Assembly: GCF_028288225.1 (NCBI RefSeq)
Contig: NZ_JAQBOC010000094.1
Span: 101,564-165,563 of the forward strand
DNA length: 64,000 bases
Reading direction: 5' to 3'
DNA from: Mucilaginibacter sp.
GTDB lineage: Bacteria; Bacteroidota; Bacteroidia; Sphingobacteriales; Sphingobacteriaceae
The notes below the pieces were generated by a model. It saw only the letters and a list, made by a program, of their open reading frames with translations. It searched no databases and was not told the origin of the DNA. Below are positions 59,042-64,000 of this stretch, piece after piece. Within the stretch, counting starts at the first letter, position 1, and each line of letters opens with the position of its first letter. A program made the translations under genes and the position numbers.

Positions 59042-59857
59042 ATGGCTTCGGTAAAAGTTAATAACGTTACAATTTCCTATAAGGTAACCGGCAAAGGCGC
59101 ACCTATCCTGCTGGTACATGGCCACCCATTTGATCACACCATGTGGGATCCGCAAACGGAGGCTCTTTCAAAACTATACCGGGTTATTACGCCAGATATA
59201 AGAGGCTATGGCAAAAGCAGCTTGCCTAAATCGGCTCCTACAAGGTTTGAGGATTATGCAACCGATCTGCTTACACTAATGGATGCTTTGGCCATTGACA
59301 GTTTCCATTTGGCCGGGTTATCGCAGGGCGGTCAAATTATTATGGAAATTTTCAGGCAGGCACCGTCAAGGATAAAAAGCCTGATATTTGCCGATACATT
59401 TGCCAGTTTAGACACCCCGGAAGTTAAGCAGGGCCGTTATGATACCGCTGATCGCCTGGAAAAAGAGGGAATGGATACCTACTCGGATGAGGTTATCTAT
59501 AAAATGATAAAGCCTGAACACGTTACTTCACAACCAGCGGTAGCCGCTCATATAATAAAAATGATGAAGGCAACTTCACCAAAAGGCGCAGCGACAGCAT
59601 TACGGGCCAGGGCCGAAAGGATTGATTATTTAAAGGATGTTTTGCCAACCATTAACATCCCCACCCTTGTAATTGTTGGCAGGCAGGATGAATTTACCCC
59701 TGTTGCCAAAGCTGAGGAATTACAGCAAAGCCTGCAAAACTGCAAATTAGTGGTTATTGAGGATGCCGGCCATATGCCAAATTTGGAGCATCCCGAAGAA
59801 TTTAATAAAGCAGTGCTTGATTTTTTGGATGGGATAAGTAATTCCAACTCTTTTTAA
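59042..59857 (+). CDS. Alpha/beta-hydrolase fold enzyme
   Basis: The product is 271 aa from the ATG at 59042 (MASVKVNNVTISYKVTGKGAPILLVHG); an upstream ATG at 59018 falls within the hairpin leader. The oxyanion motif HGHPFDHTMWD, the nucleophile elbow LAGLSQGGQI (Ser about residue 90), the acid in VGRQDEFTP and the catalytic His in DAGHMPNLEHPEEF are all present. This layout fits 3-oxoadipate enol-lactonase/esterase-like hydrolases; the substrate is unknown. Confidence 0.9.
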   Translation: MASVKVNNVTISYKVTGKGAPILLVHGHPFDHTMWDPQTEALSKLYRVITPDIRGYGKSSLPKSAPTRFEDYATDLLTLMDALAIDSFHLAGLSQGGQIIMEIFRQAPSRIKSLIFADTFASLDTPEVKQGRYDTADRLEKEGMDTYSDEVIYKMIKPEHVTSQPAVAAHIIKMMKATSPKGAATALRARAERIDYLKDVLPTINIPTLVIVGRQDEFTPVAKAEELQQSLQNCKLVVIEDAGHMPNLEHPEEFNKAVLDFLDGISNSNSF

Positions 59858-59864
59858 ATTTTAT

Positions 59865-59945
59865 AAATCTCAGTGCCCTCCGTACTTTCTCTATGGTTAA
59901 TTTTAACCGCAAAGGTCGCAAAGAGATTCGCAATGAAACACAGAG
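59865..59945. repeat. Decayed word repeat, CACGGAG/CAAAGAG vocabulary
   Basis: CAGTGCCCTCCGTACTTTCTC then AACCGCAAAGGTCGCAAAGAG and AAACACAGAGAAAT. It resembles the spacer 23655-23742. Convergent genes. Confidence 0.5.
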
Positions 59946-59952
59946 AAATAAG

Positions 59953-60969
59953 TTATTCTATTGATACCATCGCCTTAATCACACCGGTTTCTGGCTTCAA
60001 CCAGCTTTCAAAATCCCTTTTTAGCTCATCAAAACCAACCCGATGGGTTATATAGTTTTTGGGATCTATTAAACCATTTTTCATGCAGGCAATAACATGC
60101 TCAAAATCATGCCGGGTGGCATTTCTGCTGCTCATTAACGTTGCCTCCCGCTTATGAAATTCAGGGTGACTAAAACTAATCTCACCCTTTTGCAAACCTA
60201 TCAACGCAAACCTTGCCCCATGGGCCATATATTGAAAGGCATTATTAATAGCCTTCTGATTTCCGGTTGCATCAATAACTACCGTTGGCATATTTCCGGC
60301 AGTTATTGTCTTTAACTGATTCGACACATCACTATCCTTAGCATTTATTGTATAGTTTACTTTCAGGTGCTGCCTGCAAAAATCAAGGCGGCCTTCATTT
60401 ACATCCATAGCTATTACCTGCGCACCGGCAATCCGGGCAAATTCCATCACGCCTAAACCTATTGGCCCTGCTCCTATCACCAAAACAAATTCTCCGTTTT
60501 TTATACCTGCACGGCCAACGCCATGAGCGCCAATTGCCAATGGTTCAACCAGGGCCAACTCATCATAGCTTAATCCTTCCCCATGCACAAGAGATGAGGA
60601 AGGCACAGAAATATATTCCACCATGCCACCATCAATATGTACCCCACAAACTTTAATATTCACGCAACAATTGGGTTTGCCGCTACGGCACGCTATGCAT
60701 GTTCCGCAATTAAAATAAGGCATAAAGGTTATCGGTTCGCCTTGTGCAAAGCCAGGTGCATCATCAAATTCTATTAACTCTCCGGCAAGCTCATGTCCTA
60801 ATATCCGTGGATATTCAAAATAGGGCTGTGTACCTTCAAAAGCATGCAGGTCTGTGCCACAAATACCAATCCGCTTTACTTTTATAATGGCATGCCCCTT
60901 TTGCAAAACAGGTTTTTCACCAGTTTTATATTCCAGCAGGCCAGGGGTGGTGCAGATCAATGTTTTCAT
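59953..60969 (-). CDS. Zinc-dependent alcohol/polyol dehydrogenase
   Basis: This 338-aa medium-chain dehydrogenase has the catalytic zinc ligand in GICGTDLHAFEG (about residue 37) and GHELAGE (about 60), a structural zinc loop CGTCIACRSGKPNCC (about 88-102) and the NAD fold GAGPIGLGVMEFARIAGAQVIAMD (about 166). It resembles threonine, sorbitol and galactonate/idonate dehydrogenases. It is the last gene of a kdgK-eda-MFS operon, 2 bp after the transporter. A hexonate or uronate oxidoreductase role is inferred from that context. Confidence 0.9.
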   Translation of the reverse strand: MKTLICTTPGLLEYKTGEKPVLQKGHAIIKVKRIGICGTDLHAFEGTQPYFEYPRILGHELAGELIEFDDAPGFAQGEPITFMPYFNCGTCIACRSGKPNCCVNIKVCGVHIDGGMVEYISVPSSSLVHGEGLSYDELALVEPLAIGAHGVGRAGIKNGEFVLVIGAGPIGLGVMEFARIAGAQVIAMDVNEGRLDFCRQHLKVNYTINAKDSDVSNQLKTITAGNMPTVVIDATGNQKAINNAFQYMAHGARFALIGLQKGEISFSHPEFHKREATLMSSRNATRHDFEHVIACMKNGLIDPKNYITHRVGFDELKRDFESWLKPETGVIKAMVSIE

Positions 60970-60971
60970 TT

Positions 60972-62258
60972 CTATAACTCAACACGTTTCATAGTTGGCG
61001 AAAGCAAGTGCATTATTACCCACGCTAATAAATAAGCAAAACCGCAAATAGTGAAGATAATATTATAACCAACAACCAGGTGACCTGCTTCCTTATAGGT
61101 CTCCAAAATGTAGCCGATCAAAGTAGGAAAGAAGATCCCACCAACTGCACCAGCCATACTACCGATGCCTACAACAGAGCTGATTGCCTTTTTGGGGAAC
61201 ATATCTGACGCTGTTGTAAAAATGGTTGCGCTCCATGCCTGGTGTGCAGCAGCAGCCAATGCTATTAAGCCCACAGCCTCCCAAATGCCGGTTGCAAAAC
61301 GAGCGGTTATAATCGGTACAACGCAAATTGCAAATATCAGCATAGAAACTTTACGCGCTTTAAATATTGGCCATCCTTTTTTAATCAGCCACGAGGAAAG
61401 GTAACCACCGCCAATACTACCAATAGTTGTAGCCGAATAAACAATTACCAAAGGCAGGCTTGGCTTTTTCAGGTCAAGATTAAAAGTACTTGCAAAATAG
61501 GAAGGCAGCCAGAATAAAAAGAAATACCAGATAGGATCGGTTAGTAACTTACCGGCTACAAATGTCCACGTTTGTCTCTTGCTTAATAGCGCTGCCCATT
61601 TAACTTTTTCCTGGGGTCCATCAACAACTTCTTCTGCATCGCTGTGAATAAATTCATACTCGGCAGCGGTTAACTTTTTGTGCTTTGAAGGAATTTCATA
61701 AAATATCAGCCAAAAAATAAGCCATATAAACCCGATCGCTCCTGTAATTATAAATGCCATTTGCCAGCCGTAAATACCCAGGATCCATGGAACCAGCACC
61801 GGGGCAGTAACCGCACCAATATTCGCCCCTGAATTGAAGATGCCTGTAGCAAATGCACGCTCTCTTTTAGGAAACCACTCTGCAACAGCTTTAATGGCAG
61901 CCGGGAAATTACCCGATTCACCAATACCCAATCCCATTCTAACCACTATAAAACCTGTAGTGCTTTTGACAATAGCATGCAGCATTGCGGCCAGGCTCCA
62001 TAAAATTATGGAAATGATGTATCCTAATTTTGTACCTATCTTGTCAATAAAATTTCCAAATATCAATAGCCCGGCAGCATAAGCGGCAGTAAAAGCGGTT
62101 ACAATATGTCCATAGTCAATTTCCGTCCAGTTAAACTGTGTTTCTAAGGTTGGTTTTAGCAGGCCGATGATCTGCCTGTCGAGATAGTTGATAGTTGTAG
62201 CAAAAAACAAAAGGGCCACTACTACCCACCTGTAGTTTCCTACCTTATTTTCTTTCAT
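60972..62258 (-). CDS. MFS transporter, hexuronate/sugar-acid (ACS) family
   Basis: This 428-aa, twelve-helix major facilitator opens MKENKVGNYRWVVVALLFFATTINYLDRQIIGLLKP, the ACS (anion:cation symporter) signature 'NYLDR'. RMGLGIGESGNFPAAIKAVAEWFPKRERAFATGIFNSGANIGAV (about 105-150) is typical of ExuT-like hexuronate or galactonate permeases. It is in the middle of a sugar-acid operon (eda upstream by 20 bp, dehydrogenase downstream by 2 bp). The exact substrate is inferred as uronate or aldonate. Confidence 0.92.
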   Translation of the reverse strand: MKENKVGNYRWVVVALLFFATTINYLDRQIIGLLKPTLETQFNWTEIDYGHIVTAFTAAYAAGLLIFGNFIDKIGTKLGYIISIILWSLAAMLHAIVKSTTGFIVVRMGLGIGESGNFPAAIKAVAEWFPKRERAFATGIFNSGANIGAVTAPVLVPWILGIYGWQMAFIITGAIGFIWLIFWLIFYEIPSKHKKLTAAEYEFIHSDAEEVVDGPQEKVKWAALLSKRQTWTFVAGKLLTDPIWYFFLFWLPSYFASTFNLDLKKPSLPLVIVYSATTIGSIGGGYLSSWLIKKGWPIFKARKVSMLIFAICVVPIITARFATGIWEAVGLIALAAAAHQAWSATIFTTASDMFPKKAISSVVGIGSMAGAVGGIFFPTLIGYILETYKEAGHLVVGYNIIFTICGFAYLLAWVIMHLLSPTMKRVEL

Positions 62259-62278
62259 AATTATTGGTTTCAGGTTTA

Positions 62279-62938
62279 TTACATTGCCGCTTTAACAAGT
62301 TCTATCGCTTTAATGGTATCGGTGTATAATTGGTCGTAAAGTTTTTTGTCCATAACATCTTTGCTTATCAGCTTGCTGCCCATGCCCACCGCACATACCC
62401 CGGCGTGAAACCACGAGCTGATATTTTTTGAATTAAGCTCCACTCCACCTGTAGGCATAAAAAGCTGCCCCGGAAACAAATCTTTGATGGAACTTATAAA
62501 GGCCGGACCTAATATATTAGCTGGAAAGATCTTTATCAGCTCCGCCCCGTTTCTTTGAGCCGCATAGATCTCTGTTGGCGTCATACAACCCGGAATCCAT
62601 AATAACTTATATTTATGGGCTACTTTTGCAACCTCGGGGTTTATAATTGGCGATACAATAAAGTCGGCCCCAACATCAATAAAAGCCTCAGCATCCGACA
62701 CATTTTTTATAGTGCCTATACCTAATAAAAGCTCGGGCATTTCCTTATGTGCCGCTTTCTTTAAGGCCTTAAAGTTATCCAAAGCCTGTTTTCCCCGGTT
62801 GGTATATTCAATTACCCTGATGCCGGCTTTGTAAAGCGTACGGGTTATTTGCAGACTCACTTCGGCATCTTCATAAAAAAACAAGGGTAACATGCCCTGT
62901 GTTAATATGCTGTTCAATACGGCTTTTTTGATTTTCAT
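62279..62938 (-). CDS. eda: KDPG/KHG aldolase
   Basis: This 219-aa aldolase cleaves 2-keto-3-deoxy-6-phosphogluconate to pyruvate and glyceraldehyde 3-phosphate. It has the catalytic Glu region RVIEYTNRG (about residue 40), GIGTI, the phosphate and lid segment WIPGCMTPTEIYAAQRNGAELIKIFPANILGP with the Schiff-base Lys in KIFPA (about 136), and MPTGGVE. The length is typical. It lies 71 bp downstream of kdgK, whose product it cleaves. Confidence 0.95.
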   Translation of the reverse strand: MKIKKAVLNSILTQGMLPLFFYEDAEVSLQITRTLYKAGIRVIEYTNRGKQALDNFKALKKAAHKEMPELLLGIGTIKNVSDAEAFIDVGADFIVSPIINPEVAKVAHKYKLLWIPGCMTPTEIYAAQRNGAELIKIFPANILGPAFISSIKDLFPGQLFMPTGGVELNSKNISSWFHAGVCAVGMGSKLISKDVMDKKLYDQLYTDTIKAIELVKAAM

Positions 62939-63009
62939 TTTGGTAATTCGTTTTTAATGGCAATGAAGCTATCATGAGCGGTTATTTATTTTTTTAGCTC
63001 ATGACGGAT

Positions 63010-64000
63010 TCATTTCATCGCATTTTTAATATCGGTTATAGTTCTGTCTGTAGCATCGCTTTTAACAAATAATTGCTCAAATGCCGCAGCAGTGGCAAAT
63101 TCAAGCGTTTCAACTGGTTCAATATCATTATAAAACCCATAAATAATACCGGCCATAAAACAATCGCCGCTGCCAACTTTGTCTGTTACCTGCGTGGTTT
63201 CATATTCTTTTGAGTTATAAAATTGCCCATCTGTATAAAGGGTTGTATAATAATCTATATCAGCTGATGCATCAAACCGAAAGGTATTTGCCACGGCTTT
63301 ACATTTTGGGTATTGCTGCATAATGCCTTCTGAAGTTTTTAATGCCTCCTTTAAGTAAATACTTTTTTGCCCCGATTCATGAATATTGGGGATAACCTCA
63401 ATTCCTAACATAGTTTCGGCGGCCCAAACATTACCCATTACCAAATCGCAATATTTCACCAGTCCGGGCATTACTTCCAATGGTGTTTTTCCATATTTCC
63501 ATAGTTTGGAGCGGTAATTCAAATCTACGGAAATAGTTATCCCTTTTTTTGAAGCAGCTTGTAAAACCTCCGTACAAACATCAGCCACATTTTTACTAAT
63601 GGCAGGGCATATCGCGCTGAAATGAAACCAGCTTACATCTTTCAGTATCTCATCCCAATCTATCATTCCTCGTTTAAGCCGGGAAAATGCGGAGCCGGCA
63701 CGGTCATATATTAAAGCATCATGTTTCAGGTCCTGGCCTTTTGTTAAATAGTAAAGACCCAGCCTGCCCTCGCCATAATAAACCGGCGAAGTATCAACCT
63801 GCTTATTTTGAAGAAACGATATGATCTGTGCAGACAGTCCGTTATCCGGCAACGCTGTAAAGTATTTGGATGGCAATCCCCATAAGGCCAATGCAGTTGC
63901 CACATTCAGCTCGGCACCACCAACATAAAAAGGCAATTGATTATTATTGAGCCATTCGCCACCAGCATCAGGGGTTATCCTCAGCAATAATTCGCCGAAG
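63010..64000 (-). CDS. kdgK: 2-keto-3-deoxygluconate kinase (5' end outside window)
   Basis: The pfkB-family sugar kinase is cut by the right edge: at least 330 codons are seen, beginning FGELLLRITPDAGGEW, which lacks only the first few residues. YVGGAELNVATALALWGLP matches the sugar-binding region of KdgK. The catalytic Asp is in TDKVGSGDCFMAGIIYGF (about residue 285 of the visible part). It phosphorylates KDG to KDPG for the aldolase downstream. The four genes kdgK-eda-MFS-dehydrogenase thus form a uronate or aldonate catabolic operon. Confidence 0.9.
   Translation of the reverse strand, partial: FGELLLRITPDAGGEWLNNNQLPFYVGGAELNVATALALWGLPSKYFTALPDNGLSAQIISFLQNKQVDTSPVYYGEGRLGLYYLTKGQDLKHDALIYDRAGSAFSRLKRGMIDWDEILKDVSWFHFSAICPAISKNVADVCTEVLQAASKKGITISVDLNYRSKLWKYGKTPLEVMPGLVKYCDLVMGNVWAAETMLGIEVIPNIHESGQKSIYLKEALKTSEGIMQQYPKCKAVANTFRFDASADIDYYTTLYTDGQFYNSKEYETTQVTDKVGSGDCFMAGIIYGFYNDIEPVETLEFATAAAFEQLFVKSDATDRTITDIKNAMK

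Noticed and set aside
897..59945. CRISPR array as an explanation for the spacer repeats
   Set aside because: The words are 7-10 nt, irregular and inverted, with no unique spacers and no cas genes.

Overview
The window looks like a chromosomal segment of a Bacteroidota bacterium, most likely family Sphingobacteriaceae (Mucilaginibacter/Pedobacter-like). The signs are Bacteroidota promoters (TAnnTTTG -7 boxes in front of many start codons), a PorP/SprF type IX secretion protein, a DUF5723 outer-membrane protein, the futalosine menaquinone enzyme MqnC, a zinc-free type B L31, a Bacteroidota-style LysS with a C-terminal extension, and many short AT-rich spacers. No rRNA, tRNA, CRISPR array or prophage was seen. 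Genus assignment is inference.

Layout. 1-2 kb: an ECF sigma factor with a downstream, cut-off anti-sigma-like gene, then two paralogous small lipoproteins that share an upstream element. 2-12.5 kb: a twin-cassette ABC ATPase, mqnC, scpB, a YghO-like acyltransferase, an XRE regulator, a double UspA protein, prmA, tpiA and a GlmU-like nucleotidyltransferase. 12.6-16 kb: rpmE2, methylmalonyl-CoA epimerase and an iscS-iscU-iscA iron-sulfur cluster operon. 16-16.9 kb: a REP-associated (RAYT) transposase with three copies of its REP hairpin. 17-28 kb: a SnoaL-repeat protein, acyl-CoA synthetase, CPBP protease, HAD hydrolase, lysS, sialate O-acetylesterase, ung and an Lrp regulator. 28.1-30.7 kb: mntR overlapping an mntH whose product is fused to a UspA domain. 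30.7-45 kb: smpB, pcm, osmC, priA, tsaB-yidD-rnpA-rpmH, chaN, mscL, rpoN and a porP/sprF gene. 45-50 kb: a Nudix-derived regulator and a heterodimeric ABC exporter. 50-60 kb: a MocR regulator facing a PLP decarboxylase, a LolD/FtsX-like export pair, an SGNH esterase, a CDGSH protein and an alpha/beta hydrolase. 60-64 kb: a sugar-acid operon (kdgK, eda, MFS transporter, Zn-dehydrogenase) read leftward off the right edge.

The most striking feature is between the genes. About two dozen spacers contain degenerate tandem strings of 7-10-nt words, in about twenty cases as a left arm and a word-by-word reverse-complement right arm 10-250 bp apart. Around a dozen word vocabularies occur, and several recur at unrelated loci. 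They lie between convergent, tandem and divergent genes alike, and some run into the 3' ends of genes. I know no name for this class. A second theme is -7 boxes placed 3-8 nt before the start codon, suggesting leaderless mRNAs.
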